Assembly (NCBI GenBank): GCA_946548085.1
Contig: CAMNPN010000096.1
Location: forward strand, 1 to 35,892
Source: an uncultured Prevotella sp.
GTDB lineage: Bacteria > Bacteroidota > Bacteroidia > Bacteroidales > Bacteroidaceae
Direction: 5' to 3'
Length of the DNA stretch: 35,892 nt
Below are positions 16,587 through 24,482 of the stretch, piece by piece. Each line of letters opens with the position of its first letter. The first letter of the stretch is position 1. The notes under the pieces are model-generated. The model saw only the letters and a program-made list of their open reading frames with translations. It was not told where the DNA came from and made no database searches. Both the position numbers and the translations under genes were made by a program.

Positions 16587-17519
16587 TTAGCGTCCCAAGA
16601 GATAGCGCTCAGCGAGGATGGCTGCCTGACAGCCACTGCCTGCGGCCACGACGGCCTGACGGAACACGGGGTCGGCACAGTCGCCGGCCACGAAGATGCC
16701 AGGAATCTTAGTCTCAGGCGTGCCATTGATCTTCTTAAAGTAGCCCACCTCATCCGTCTCAAGCCACTCACGGAAAATCTTTGTATTCGGTGTATGACCG
16801 ATGGCAAGAAAGAAGCCGTCGATGGCGATGTCCACCAACTCCTCATCGGCCTCACCCTTGCGCTTCACCAGGTGGGCACCCTCCACGCCGTTCTCTCCGA
16901 AGAGTCCAAGCGTATTGTGCTCGAAGAGTATCTCGATGTTCTCCCGCTCCATCACCCGCTGCTGCATCACCTGAGAGGCACGGAGGAAGGGTTTCCTTAC
17001 AATCATATACACCTTCTTGGCCAGACCAGAGAGATAGAGGGCATCCTCACAGGCCGTATCACCACCACCGACGACGGCCACCGTCTTCTTACGATAGAAG
17101 AAACCGTCGCAGGTGGCACAGGCCGACACGCCCTGACCATTATATTTGCGCTCGTCGTCGAGGCCGAGGTATTTAGCAGAAGAGCCTGTGGCGATGATTA
17201 CCGTCTCTGCGGCAATCTCCGTCCCGTCATCAGCCGTGCAGACGTAAGGCGCCTTCGAGAAGTCCACCTTCACGATCTCCCCGTCGCGGATATCGGCCCC
17301 GAAACGCTCGGCCTGTTCGCGGATTTCCATCATCATCTGGTTGGCATCCACCCCCTGGGGATAGCCGGGGAAGTTCTCTACTTCGGTGGTCTGCGTGAGT
17401 TGACCGCCAGGCTGCATGCCACAGTATTCTATCGGACTGAGGTTGGCACGTCCGGCATAGATGGCAGCCGTATAGCCCGCAGGACCGCTGCCGATAATCA
17501 AGCACTTTGTCTGTTCCAT
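16587..17519 (-). CDS. trxB: Thioredoxin reductase
   Basis: 310 residues from the ATG at 17519. A longer reading from 17588 would start upstream of the promoter -7 box and add a non-family extension. It is a cytosolic FAD/NADPH enzyme that keeps thioredoxin reduced. The FAD motif GSGPAG is at 10-15, the redox-active pair in SACATCDGF near 135-140, the NADPH motif VGGGDTACEDA near 155, and the closing FAD motif GIFVAGDCAD near 275. Its length and motif order are those of the low-molecular-weight class. A good promoter lies directly upstream, and the small lipoprotein gene follows. Confidence 0.95.
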   Translation of the reverse strand: MEQTKCLIIGSGPAGYTAAIYAGRANLSPIEYCGMQPGGQLTQTTEVENFPGYPQGVDANQMMMEIREQAERFGADIRDGEIVKVDFSKAPYVCTADDGTEIAAETVIIATGSSAKYLGLDDERKYNGQGVSACATCDGFFYRKKTVAVVGGGDTACEDALYLSGLAKKVYMIVRKPFLRASQVMQQRVMERENIEILFEHNTLGLFGENGVEGAHLVKRKGEADEELVDIAIDGFFLAIGHTPNTKIFREWLETDEVGYFKKINGTPETKIPGIFVAGDCADPVFRQAVVAAGSGCQAAILAERYLLGR

Positions 17520-17543
17520 ATCGTTATTTGTTAGCTTTCTGGG

Positions 17544-17576
17544 GACAAAGATAACACAAATCAGACGAAAAACAAA
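17544..17576 (-). promoter_or_regulatory. Promoter of trxB
   Basis: Minus strand: TTTG at 17576-17573, 19-base spacer, TATCTTTGTC at 17553-17544, 25 bases before the ATG at 17519. Confidence 0.8.
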
Positions 17577-17628
17577 ATAAATCGTCATTTATTTCTTTGC
17601 TTTTATCATTTATATCAGAAATTGTTTG

Positions 17629-17637
17629 TAACTTTGC
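17629..17637 (+). promoter_or_regulatory. -7 element of the pectate lyase gene
   Basis: TAACTTTGC 39 bases before the ATG at 17677. No -33 box at the usual distance. Confidence 0.5.
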
Positions 17638-17676
17638 GGCAGAATTACTTTAATTACGTACTAAAACAGATTTAAT

Positions 17677-19035
17677 ATGAAACTACGTCTTTTCGGACTG
17701 CTGGCTTCCCTGCTGCTGTCGATGGCAGCAATAGGGCAAACGAGTATCTACGACCTGCAGAAGCCCTTCGGGTTCTGCACACGTTCTTCACGGACTGCCG
17801 ATACCTCCTTCGACATCACTGGCGGAGGCTGCTATGCCTATCCCGTATCAGGAGTGAGCGACGGCGATGTCATCACCCTGACATCTAACGGCGACGACAT
17901 GAGAAGCGAGATAGAGCAGGCCATCAAGAACTATAAGGTGATCATCCTCGACGGTTCCGACGGTATATTCAATGTGTCGAGCACCATCTCGTTCACCAGC
18001 ATCAGCGGAAAGACTATCCTCGGCATCAACGACGCCTGCCTCAGCACCACGTGGTATGCCACTCAGGAGATCATCGACGCCCTCAACGCTGCCGGCGTGC
18101 CCAGCATGAGCACCAGCGGCGGGGGCGGCACCCTGTCGAACGGCACGCAGGTGAAAGAGCAGGCTGAGTTCAACACCCGACAAATCATCATCGACATCAC
18201 TGGCGACGCGAATGAAGATTATCGCAAGTCGGGCATCTTCTACTTCAAGAGTTGCAATAACCTGATCATACGCAACCTGAGGTTCGTAGGCCCTGGCTCC
18301 ATCGACGTGGGAGGCGCCGACCTCGTATCCTTCTATGGCACGAAGAACTGTTGGGTAGACCACTGTGAGTTCTCCGACGGTATGGACGGCAACTTCGACA
18401 TCACCCAGAAGTCGGACTTCAACACCGTCAGCTGGTGTACCTTCAGTTACAGCGACCACTCCTACATGCACCAGAACACGAACCTCATCGGCAGCAGCGA
18501 CAGTGAAGCCACGGGATACCTGAACACCACCTTCGCCTTCAACCACTGGGGTGAGGGCTGCAGGGCCCGCATGCCCATGGCCCGTGTGGGAAAGATCCAC
18601 ATGCTCAACAACTACTACACCTGCGTCAACGGCAACAACTGCATCAACCCCCGCAAGAGTTCTGAGTTCCTCGTTGAGGGCAACTACTTCGACAAAGGTG
18701 TGAAGAAATGCTACAGCCAGACGGGAGCCACCGCCGTCACCTGGAGCGACAGCAACTTCATCACGGAGAAGTCGCAGAGCAAGCCATCATCGTTTGGCGG
18801 CACCGTCACCGTGCCGTATGCCTATGACGTCGCTGAGGCAAGCGTCGTGCCTACAGAGGTTTCCACCTACGCCGGCTCCACCCTCTATCTGCAGGCCGAG
18901 GACCCTTCTGCCATCGTCGCTGCCAAAACGGGCACCTCGGGGCGCGACGACGTCTACTACAACCTTGCAGGCCAGCGTGTCTCTAAGAATACCCGGGGCA
19001 TCCTCATCGTCAACGGCAAACTGGTCATAAAATAA
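17677..19035 (+). CDS. Secreted pectate lyase, polysaccharide lyase family 1
   Basis: 452 residues. A signal peptide (1-20, ending AIGQ) precedes a right-handed beta-helix. Core motifs of PL1: NLIIRNLRFVGPGSIDVGG, the calcium-site segment WVDHCEFSDGMDGNFD, the WCTFSYSDHSYMHQ strand, and RARMPMARVG with Arg298 and Arg303, the Arg signature of the active site. It should cleave polygalacturonate by calcium-dependent beta-elimination outside the cytoplasm. About 35 linker residues follow, then the short C-terminal tail (YNLAGQRVS...RGILIVNGKLVIK) shared with other exported proteins here. No SusC/D genes are adjacent, so it is a stand-alone lyase rather than part of a visible utilisation locus. 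A hairpin terminator follows the stop. Confidence 0.9.
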   Translation: MKLRLFGLLASLLLSMAAIGQTSIYDLQKPFGFCTRSSRTADTSFDITGGGCYAYPVSGVSDGDVITLTSNGDDMRSEIEQAIKNYKVIILDGSDGIFNVSSTISFTSISGKTILGINDACLSTTWYATQEIIDALNAAGVPSMSTSGGGGTLSNGTQVKEQAEFNTRQIIIDITGDANEDYRKSGIFYFKSCNNLIIRNLRFVGPGSIDVGGADLVSFYGTKNCWVDHCEFSDGMDGNFDITQKSDFNTVSWCTFSYSDHSYMHQNTNLIGSSDSEATGYLNTTFAFNHWGEGCRARMPMARVGKIHMLNNYYTCVNGNNCINPRKSSEFLVEGNYFDKGVKKCYSQTGATAVTWSDSNFITEKSQSKPSSFGGTVTVPYAYDVAEASVVPTEVSTYAGSTLYLQAEDPSAIVAAKTGTSGRDDVYYNLAGQRVSKNTRGILIVNGKLVIK

Positions 19036-19068
19036 TAGCCTCAGGGCGGAATGCTCCATAGATTTACA

Positions 19069-19103
19069 CCCGAAAACTTTTCATGAAGTTTTCGGGCTTT
19101 TTC
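19069..19103 (+). terminator. Terminator of the pectate lyase gene
   Basis: An 11-bp perfect stem (CCCGAAAACTT at 19069-19079 with 19086-19096), a 6-base loop, then CTTTTTCTT. Confidence 0.92.
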
Positions 19104-19135
19104 TTGCAAGTTTCAGAAATAAGTCGTATCTTTGC
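19104..19135 (+). promoter_or_regulatory. Promoter directly after the terminator, driving the putative RNA
   Basis: TTG at 19104-19106, 20-base spacer, TATCTTTGC at 19127-19135. No start codon with an open frame follows within 500 bases. Confidence 0.75.
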
Positions 19136-19139
19136 AGAC

Positions 19140-19501
19140 GACTAAGCCAGTCCACATAGGACAGGGCGGGTCAAGACATTGATGGAATCCAAAGGCCGAC
19201 GATGCCGTTTGTAGGGCAGGCCAAGGGGAAAGGACGTTTTCTAACGTTACTGCCTGTGATCTTCAAACTTCGCAACTTTGAATCCACTTCACAGAGGTAA
19301 TGCAACGAAGCGTTCGCGTGGGTGTATTATACCACGATGGGGCTTTACCTTATTATATATAAATAAGGAAGAGGTGTTCATATCGTTTCTATAATATTAC
19401 TCGGCGTGGGCTGGCTTGCGTTGCTTATCCTTGATATGGGGGCAATGCGAAGGCCTGAAGACGGGGATAGGCACAAAGGAACAACTCCCACGTCTTTTTT
19501 A
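19140..19501 (+). ncRNA. Putative structured non-coding RNA, about 360 nt
   Basis: Between the promoter and a T6 run at 19495-19500 there is no credible ORF but many local stems: GTCC/GGAC, GGCAG/CTGCC enclosing ACGTT/AACGT, CTGTGA/TCACAG enclosing TTCAAA/TTTGAA, CGAA/TTCG, CGTGG/CCACG, CCTTATT/AATAAGG, a GGCTTGCGTTGC/GCAATGCGAAGGCC arm, and a closing CGTGGG (19405) with CCCACG (19487) just before the T-run. It lacks the tRNA-like 3' CCA end and tag of tmRNA, the GGAAAGTCC/ACAGAAA cores of RNase P RNA and the SRP core. A Bacteroidales-specific RNA family, or a 6S-like RNA, is possible but not shown. Bases 19502-19647 are AT-rich with nothing clear. Confidence 0.55.
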
Positions 19502-19647
19502 TTTCCTCAACCACATCGCAATTAACTATTTTTGCATATTAATGTGGGTTACCTTTTGCATATCATATCATTAATTCACGTAACGAATCGCTTTAAGAAA
19601 CAATAAATAATAGAAGTTGTGCCCGACACAATCAAGGGTAAAAGATT

Positions 19648-20322
19648 ATGATTAAAATTACAATTCACTGTTTTAACTGTGCCGTAAAAATTTACGCAAA
19701 TAACAGTTCTGAACTTTTGGCGAAAGTAAGTCGTAATTCAACAGCAAACGTTTTTGCAGAATATGGCGATACCTTGTATTTTAGGTGTGGAATAGCTAAA
19801 ACAAGTACTGCGATAGATAATAATGTTACTGACATCATGTTGCAAGTAGACTCAAAGGGTTCTCTCTTAGCATTCCCAACTAATAAAGATAATATTGAAG
19901 AGACAAAAAAAACTATAGATACAAATCTAAAGAGAATTGACAGAAATAGCAAGAAAGGAATAATTGTGATATTTTCGATATTAGCAATTCTTATTATGGC
20001 AGGATTTTATCACGACTACAGCGTCAAAAAAAATTGGGAAAGAATGAATCAAAATCGATATATGTATAATCCCACAGATAAAGGAAGCCAATTAGTTCCA
20101 TATATGGACAATAGTAGCGGCATGAATGACAATTATGAATCAACTCAGGAAGCAAATGATGTGTGTCCTAATTGTTATGGTAGTGGAGATTGTCCAGATT
20201 GTGCAGGTAGAGGACAGAAACATTCTCAGTATTATTATGACGGTTCATATGTTCACGATTGTACCACTTGTAATGGTAGAGGAAAATGTAATGTGTGTTT
20301 AGGAAGTGGTAAACGATATTAG
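19648..20322 (+). CDS. Membrane protein with C-terminal DnaJ-type zinc-finger domain
   Basis: 224 residues. The N-terminal about 100 residues form an unrecognised cytosolic domain with a CFNC pair at the start, one membrane segment spans about 105-122 (GIIVIFSILAILIMAGF), then a polar linker and four CxxCxGxG-like motifs in the last 55 residues (CPNCYGSG, CPDCAGRG, CTTCNGRG, CNVCLGSG), the zinc-binding pattern of the DnaJ cysteine-rich domain. There is no J domain. The last about 50 residues closely match the tail of the protein at 22692-23237, including DGSYVHDC and CLGSGKRY. DNA is AT-rich compared with the genes before it, suggesting acquisition. First gene of a plus-strand run to 26455. 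Confidence 0.75.
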   Translation: MIKITIHCFNCAVKIYANNSSELLAKVSRNSTANVFAEYGDTLYFRCGIAKTSTAIDNNVTDIMLQVDSKGSLLAFPTNKDNIEETKKTIDTNLKRIDRNSKKGIIVIFSILAILIMAGFYHDYSVKKNWERMNQNRYMYNPTDKGSQLVPYMDNSSGMNDNYESTQEANDVCPNCYGSGDCPDCAGRGQKHSQYYYDGSYVHDCTTCNGRGKCNVCLGSGKRY

Positions 20323-20395
20323 TTAAATATTTTGACGTACTATTCTCTATTAGGAGTTGGCTGCGATTTATGTAGAACTTTGAATTTATTGTAAA

Positions 20396-21133
20396 ATGAA
20401 TGTTTATATTTACATTTTTCTTTTCTTTGTATTGTCAGTTTTATCCATTTGGGAAATTAAACAGCATGGAATTGCTCCAGTTCTAATTAAATTGCCAATG
20501 GTTGTAATTGTTTTATGGATGCTTTTTGCTAGTTGGGATGACAGGAGGTCACAGGTTGCATTTATAAATATATTCTGTATTATTGTATTTATTATAGGGG
20601 CGATTAGGTTATACCATAATATAAAAAGTGGTGTATGGTTAATCGTTTCTAGTTGTCTATTTGCTTATGCGAATTCTTTATTCTTTGCAACGGCAGTCTT
20701 AGTTGGCCAGGAGAGTGTAGTCATTTCGACTATAACAATCTTTATTTGTTTAAGCATGATACTATTATTTCTTCAATTGGAGAAAGATGGAGAGAAATGG
20801 TATAATGCTTTAAATGAACCAGAATCTTGGTCTTCAAAATTGTTTACGGGTTTGTTCTCGTTTATATCAATACTTGCATTTGTTGCTATAGTTATAGTCT
20901 TGCCGACATACAGAACTATATCAGATGGGACAAGTTTTTATCGTGCATATTTATCCTCAGATGGTGTATGGTATCCAAGTATTGTGCTTAAGAAAGAGAA
21001 AGAACCTATAGCAGCCCCCTCAAAAGGTAAAGACCCAACATCAGAGATGGATGATTTTTTGAACAATCCTAAATCTTTAACCCCACACAAGTATGGAAAG
21101 AAAAAGAATCCAATTAACAAAGATACATTGTAA
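20396..21133 (+). CDS. Polytopic membrane protein of unknown function
   Basis: 245 residues, not recognised. About six hydrophobic segments (near 3-19, 27-46, 54-72, 80-102, 104-127 and 152-174) are followed by a 70-residue hydrophilic, lysine- and proline-rich tail. AT-rich like the preceding gene and 73 bases after it. No catalytic motif or transporter signature is visible; the context suggests an envelope partner of the zinc-finger protein or of the sigma/anti-sigma pair. Confidence 0.65.
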   Translation: MNVYIYIFLFFVLSVLSIWEIKQHGIAPVLIKLPMVVIVLWMLFASWDDRRSQVAFINIFCIIVFIIGAIRLYHNIKSGVWLIVSSCLFAYANSLFFATAVLVGQESVVISTITIFICLSMILLFLQLEKDGEKWYNALNEPESWSSKLFTGLFSFISILAFVAIVIVLPTYRTISDGTSFYRAYLSSDGVWYPSIVLKKEKEPIAAPSKGKDPTSEMDDFLNNPKSLTPHKYGKKKNPINKDTL

Positions 21134-21200
21134 AGAGATTAACTTAAAAGTATCATACTAAGAGTATAATTTAGTAGTAGTATTGATGATTCCATAATAT

Positions 21201-21854
21201 GTGAGTGCAATGGCAATTATATCACTTAAACGAAAGTATACTGATATAGAATTTATCATAGGGATACAAAAGAGGGACGAAAGAATCACTAAAGCATTCT
21301 TCTTTGAATGCCAGAAATACTTCAAGGCTCATTTCAAGGCAGTATTCTTTGCCGATGACGTGGAGGATGAGGTGTTTCAAGAGTCCTTTATAATCCTGTG
21401 GAGCGAGATTGAGCATCGGCGGATAAGCGTCGAAGATCAAAAGATTTTCAGGAAAGACCGCTATGGGAATGTCAGGCTGCTAACGTGTGGCCTGACAACT
21501 TTCTTGTTGTCTATAGCCAGAAACAAATATCGTGAATATGTGAGAGAGAACGCCTCAGTCCAACTAGAAGAGAACATCAATAATCCTTTATTGGCAGACC
21601 CTGCTTCTGACGATGCTGACGACACGCAGAACCTTAGGATAGAGATCGTAATGGACTGCCTATCTAAAATGCCTGCTGGATGTAAGCGCCTATTGACCAT
21701 GTTCTATTATGAAAGAATGAGTCTGGACGAGATATTGAAGGCGCTGAGCCAGTATTCTTCAAAAGATGCTCTGAAATCAGGCAAGAGCAAATGTATGAAC
21801 ACTTTGCGACGCAGAGTGTCCGTCATGTTTGAACAATATCACTTAATGCCATAA
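21201..21854 (+). CDS. ECF-like RNA polymerase sigma factor
   Basis: 217 residues from GTG at 21201; the ATG at 21210 is an equally possible start. Region 2 is recognisable in DDVEDEVFQESFIILW, followed by a linker with SIARNKYREYVRE. Region 4 is CLSKMPAGCKRLLTMFYYERMSLDEIL, then the helix-turn-helix-like KDALKSGKSKCMNTLRRRV. This layout, with a long region between 2 and 4 and a KxGKSKCMxxLRR ending, fits the divergent Bacteroidetes sigma-70 family members. It is followed after 5 bases by a single-pass membrane protein, the usual sigma/anti-sigma order. It probably drives the genes around it, but no novel promoter motif could be derived by eye. Confidence 0.82.
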   Translation: MSAMAIISLKRKYTDIEFIIGIQKRDERITKAFFFECQKYFKAHFKAVFFADDVEDEVFQESFIILWSEIEHRRISVEDQKIFRKDRYGNVRLLTCGLTTFLLSIARNKYREYVRENASVQLEENINNPLLADPASDDADDTQNLRIEIVMDCLSKMPAGCKRLLTMFYYERMSLDEILKALSQYSSKDALKSGKSKCMNTLRRRVSVMFEQYHLMP

Positions 21855-21859
21855 AGCTT

Positions 21860-22597
21860 ATGATAGAAAAAGATTTCCATAATGAGGTCGATGATATTAT
21901 TATAAGAGGTATCGTTGAACACGGAAGAAAGATTGAGCAAATAAAGAAATGGCAACGTGATGGTCATAAGTCTGTTGTCAGACGGCTTTCGTATGTGGCA
22001 CTGGTTGCTGCTGCGATACTCCTATTAGTATTTGTAATCACACCTGCTCCGAAGGATGAACCTCTGGCATCTGATAAGAATGTTGCACATACTCAGGAAC
22101 CGCCCAACTCAATAGGCACGGATACTTTATCTACAGTACCCAAATCGAAGGAGAAGGACCGCCAGTTGGCATACACGGACCTCAAAAAAGCAGAAGCAAA
22201 AGGCAAGGCTATTCAGAAGGCCGACCCACAGGCAAATAAGAGGTTGGTGCTGGCGGAAGCTGGGAAAAAAGTTTCTCTAAAAGACTTCCCATTCATTGTT
22301 GAGGAAGAAGAAAGGGAAGGTAATGGGGCATCAGAGCTTTCTATAGTGATAGATTCTGGACTGAGAGAGTTTGGAATGGAGCGTTTGTCATTAGAAGGTT
22401 CGAATGCAGATTCGCTTATGAATCATTTGGATCTCTTTGTAGATGACGATGACGATTATGATGCTGAGTGGGCAAGAATCCTTATATTGGCAAAAGTGAA
22501 TCGAAAGGAAGAATGTCTACAGTTGCTGAAAGAGTTTATAAAGAAGGATGGGCCACACAAAGAGCAGGCCATCAGGTTAAATGGATTGCTAGAATAA
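21860..22597 (+). CDS. Probable anti-sigma partner: single-pass protein with TPR-like C-terminus
   Basis: 245 residues. The cytosolic N-terminus (1-40) contains the signature DxIIxxGIVEHGRKxEQIKKW, then a membrane segment (about 44-61, YVALVAAAILLLVFVI), a 100-residue Lys/Glu/Pro-rich linker and a C-terminal helical end (EWARILILAKVNRKEECLQLLKEFIKK) like the last TPR repeat of Bacteroidetes anti-sigma proteins. Only 5 bases separate it from the sigma gene. No zinc anti-sigma motif is present, so the assignment rests on topology and position. A short paralogue of its N-terminus lies at 23343-23480. Confidence 0.65.
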   Translation: MIEKDFHNEVDDIIIRGIVEHGRKIEQIKKWQRDGHKSVVRRLSYVALVAAAILLLVFVITPAPKDEPLASDKNVAHTQEPPNSIGTDTLSTVPKSKEKDRQLAYTDLKKAEAKGKAIQKADPQANKRLVLAEAGKKVSLKDFPFIVEEEEREGNGASELSIVIDSGLREFGMERLSLEGSNADSLMNHLDLFVDDDDDYDAEWARILILAKVNRKEECLQLLKEFIKKDGPHKEQAIRLNGLLE

Positions 22598-22691
22598 TCT
22601 TAATAGATGTTAAACCATCCTTTGGTAGGGTTACCTCTGCCATTATTCTGCATTAAAGGTAAAAGAACAACAAACTTAAAATGCAGAAAAT

Positions 22692-23237
22692 ATGAAAAGG
22701 ATGGTTTTAACATTGATGATGGCTGTCATGACAGTCGGTATTGTAAAGGGACAGAATCTAAATTCGTTCAGTCACAAGTACGTAAATCAGACCTGTATGG
22801 CTTGTAAAGGCAAGAAAGTATGTACATTCTGTAATGGCGCAGGACAATATTATATGCCCTATTTCGGAAGGAACATATTATGTGATCTGTGCGGCGGACA
22901 CGGAACCTGTGCATCATGCTCTGGGATGGGCTTTCACCAGATACTCTATTTCTATAATGGCGTGACTCGCAGATGGGAGCCTGCCCCCATCCCGACGCCA
23001 GGCACAAATGTCTATGATTTGCTATTGCCAACATCCACCAATATTAATTCCACACATCATTCAAATGGGAACAACAAGTGTTATACTTGTCATGGAAGCG
23101 GCAGATGTACGAGCTGTGCAGGAAGAGGGGAAACTCGCTCAAAGTATTTCTATGATGGCTCTTACGTGCATGATTGCTATACCTGCAAAGGTAGAGGCAC
23201 ATGTAACACATGTTTAGGGAGTGGCAAACGATATTAA
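22692..23237 (+). CDS. Secreted protein with six to eight DnaJ-type CxxCxGxG zinc motifs
   Basis: 181 residues. A signal peptide (1-20, ending GIVKGQ) shows export, without a lipobox. Two cysteine-rich blocks follow: residues about 35-80 with CMACKGKK, CTFCNGAG, CDLCGGHG and CASCSGMG, and residues about 130-181 with CYTCHGSG, CTSCAGRG, CYTCKGRG and CNTCLGSG. The second block is a close duplicate of the tail of the membrane protein at 19648-20322. DnaJ zinc domains act in the cytosol in chaperoning; an exported version without a J domain is unusual and could bind zinc, or act in thiol or protein-folding steps in the periplasm. Confidence 0.78.
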   Translation: MKRMVLTLMMAVMTVGIVKGQNLNSFSHKYVNQTCMACKGKKVCTFCNGAGQYYMPYFGRNILCDLCGGHGTCASCSGMGFHQILYFYNGVTRRWEPAPIPTPGTNVYDLLLPTSTNINSTHHSNGNNKCYTCHGSGRCTSCAGRGETRSKYFYDGSYVHDCYTCKGRGTCNTCLGSGKRY

Positions 23238-23342
23238 TTGCAAATAGAAATTCAAGGCTCTTTTGACTGGGGATTTGATGACATATCATAAGATGACCAC
23301 TGATTACGGTACGAAGAAGGATCGAATCTAAGAATACGCTTA

Positions 23343-23480
23343 ATGCCCATGTCAGCAGAAGATAATAAGCAAATAAGGAGTATTGATCACTATATCAATA
23401 AAGGTATAGCCGAACGTGGTAGAAAGCAGGAACTGCTTAAGTTATGGCTGCAACGCCATTGCATCGGGTCAAAGATATAA
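23343..23480 (+). pseudogene. Orphan N-terminal fragment of an anti-sigma-like protein
   Basis: 45 codons; ATG at 23343 or 23349. The product's centre (IDHYINKGIAERGRKQELLKLW) lines up with the N-terminal cytosolic part of the protein at 21860-22597 (VDDIIIRGIVEHGRK...KKW), sharing the G-I-x-E-x-G-R-K core and then stopping before any membrane segment. The bases just upstream (CTTAATGCC) also echo the end of the sigma gene. It is either a decayed second sigma/anti-sigma copy or a small soluble sigma-binding peptide. Confidence 0.55.
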
Positions 23481-23506
23481 AGAATCAAATATAGGGAGCG
23501 TGAGTC

Positions 23507-24463
23507 ATGGATAAGAGAAAGGAGAACAAGATACTTGGCTGTCTTTTCGGGCAGGCATCAGGTGATGCACTGGGTATGGGGGCTGAGTTCCTCGACAAAG
23601 AGAGTGTATTGAAGAGATACCCTAATGGGTTACGTCATTATGACGATATAAGATACAACATATCTCGCGGGTTCAAGCCCGGTGACTATACTGACGATAC
23701 GGAGATGATGGAGAGTATCGTGTATTCATTGAACAAAGAAGGGAAATATGACCTGATGGGCATTGCCCAGTTCTTCCGCAGATGGTATGAGTATGGGCCG
23801 AAAGACTGTGGTCTGCTAACTTCCAGGGTGCTGTCCAATCCACTATATAGGCTAGATCCATTGGGCGTATCACGGACAACATGGGAAGAAGAGAACCGCG
23901 ATGCCGCTGGTAATGGCGGTGTGATGAGGACTTCGGTGATAGGTTGTCTCAACGGCGACATAGAAGAGATGGCTGCTGACGTATGTAGGCTCACACATTA
24001 TGACCCCCGATGTGTTGGCTCGTCTGTCATAGTCTCTATGGTGATACACCAACTTATCTACCACGACCACACGATGACACCCGACGAGGTGATACAGTTG
24101 GGCAGGAAGTATGACGAGAGCATAGAGTATTACGTGCAACGGGCTTCCGACCCTGACATATCTCGCCTGACACTTGGCGATAAAGCGAAACAAGGGTACA
24201 CGCTGAAAGCGATGGGGGCTGCTCTTTGGGCACTATGGCATCCCACGGATTTCACAGAAGGGTTAGTTGCCGTTGTCAACGAAGGTGGCGATGCCGATTC
24301 CAATGGTGCTCCTGCCGGTGCAGTCCTTGGAGCCCGCTTCGGCTTTGATGCCATACCTGGAGAATATACTGAACGACTGAACAGGTATAAAGACTTGAAA
24401 AGGATATTCGCCAAACTATTGACTGTAATCGAATCGTCAATAGTTAAAGATTTCACTTTATAA
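23507..24463 (+). CDS. ADP-ribosylglycohydrolase family protein
   Basis: 318 residues. An all-alpha ARH/DraG-type hydrolase that removes ADP-ribose from proteins, nucleic acids or small molecules using two magnesium ions. Visible motifs: GQASGDALGMGAEF at 15, the metal site GDYTDDTEMM (Thr62-Asp63-Asp64), NGGVMRTS near 145 and the second metal site EGGDADSNGAPAGAVLGARFG (Asp262, Asp264). All key acidic residues are present; Ser replaces the common Thr after the second Asp. No ADP-ribosyltransferase is visible in the window, so the substrate may be host- or phage-derived or modified by a distant enzyme. It is followed at 19 bases by a phosphatase-like gene. Confidence 0.88.
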   Translation: MDKRKENKILGCLFGQASGDALGMGAEFLDKESVLKRYPNGLRHYDDIRYNISRGFKPGDYTDDTEMMESIVYSLNKEGKYDLMGIAQFFRRWYEYGPKDCGLLTSRVLSNPLYRLDPLGVSRTTWEEENRDAAGNGGVMRTSVIGCLNGDIEEMAADVCRLTHYDPRCVGSSVIVSMVIHQLIYHDHTMTPDEVIQLGRKYDESIEYYVQRASDPDISRLTLGDKAKQGYTLKAMGAALWALWHPTDFTEGLVAVVNEGGDADSNGAPAGAVLGARFGFDAIPGEYTERLNRYKDLKRIFAKLLTVIESSIVKDFTL

Positions 24464-24482
24464 CAAAGTAGAACAACATAGC

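Noticed and set aside
19140..19501. tmRNA, RNase P RNA or SRP RNA
   Set aside because: The defining conserved cores and, for tmRNA, the tRNA-like 3' end and tag are absent.
22607..22807. Plus-strand frame overlapping the start of the secreted zinc-finger gene
   Set aside because: No signal or motifs; overlaps a better supported frame.
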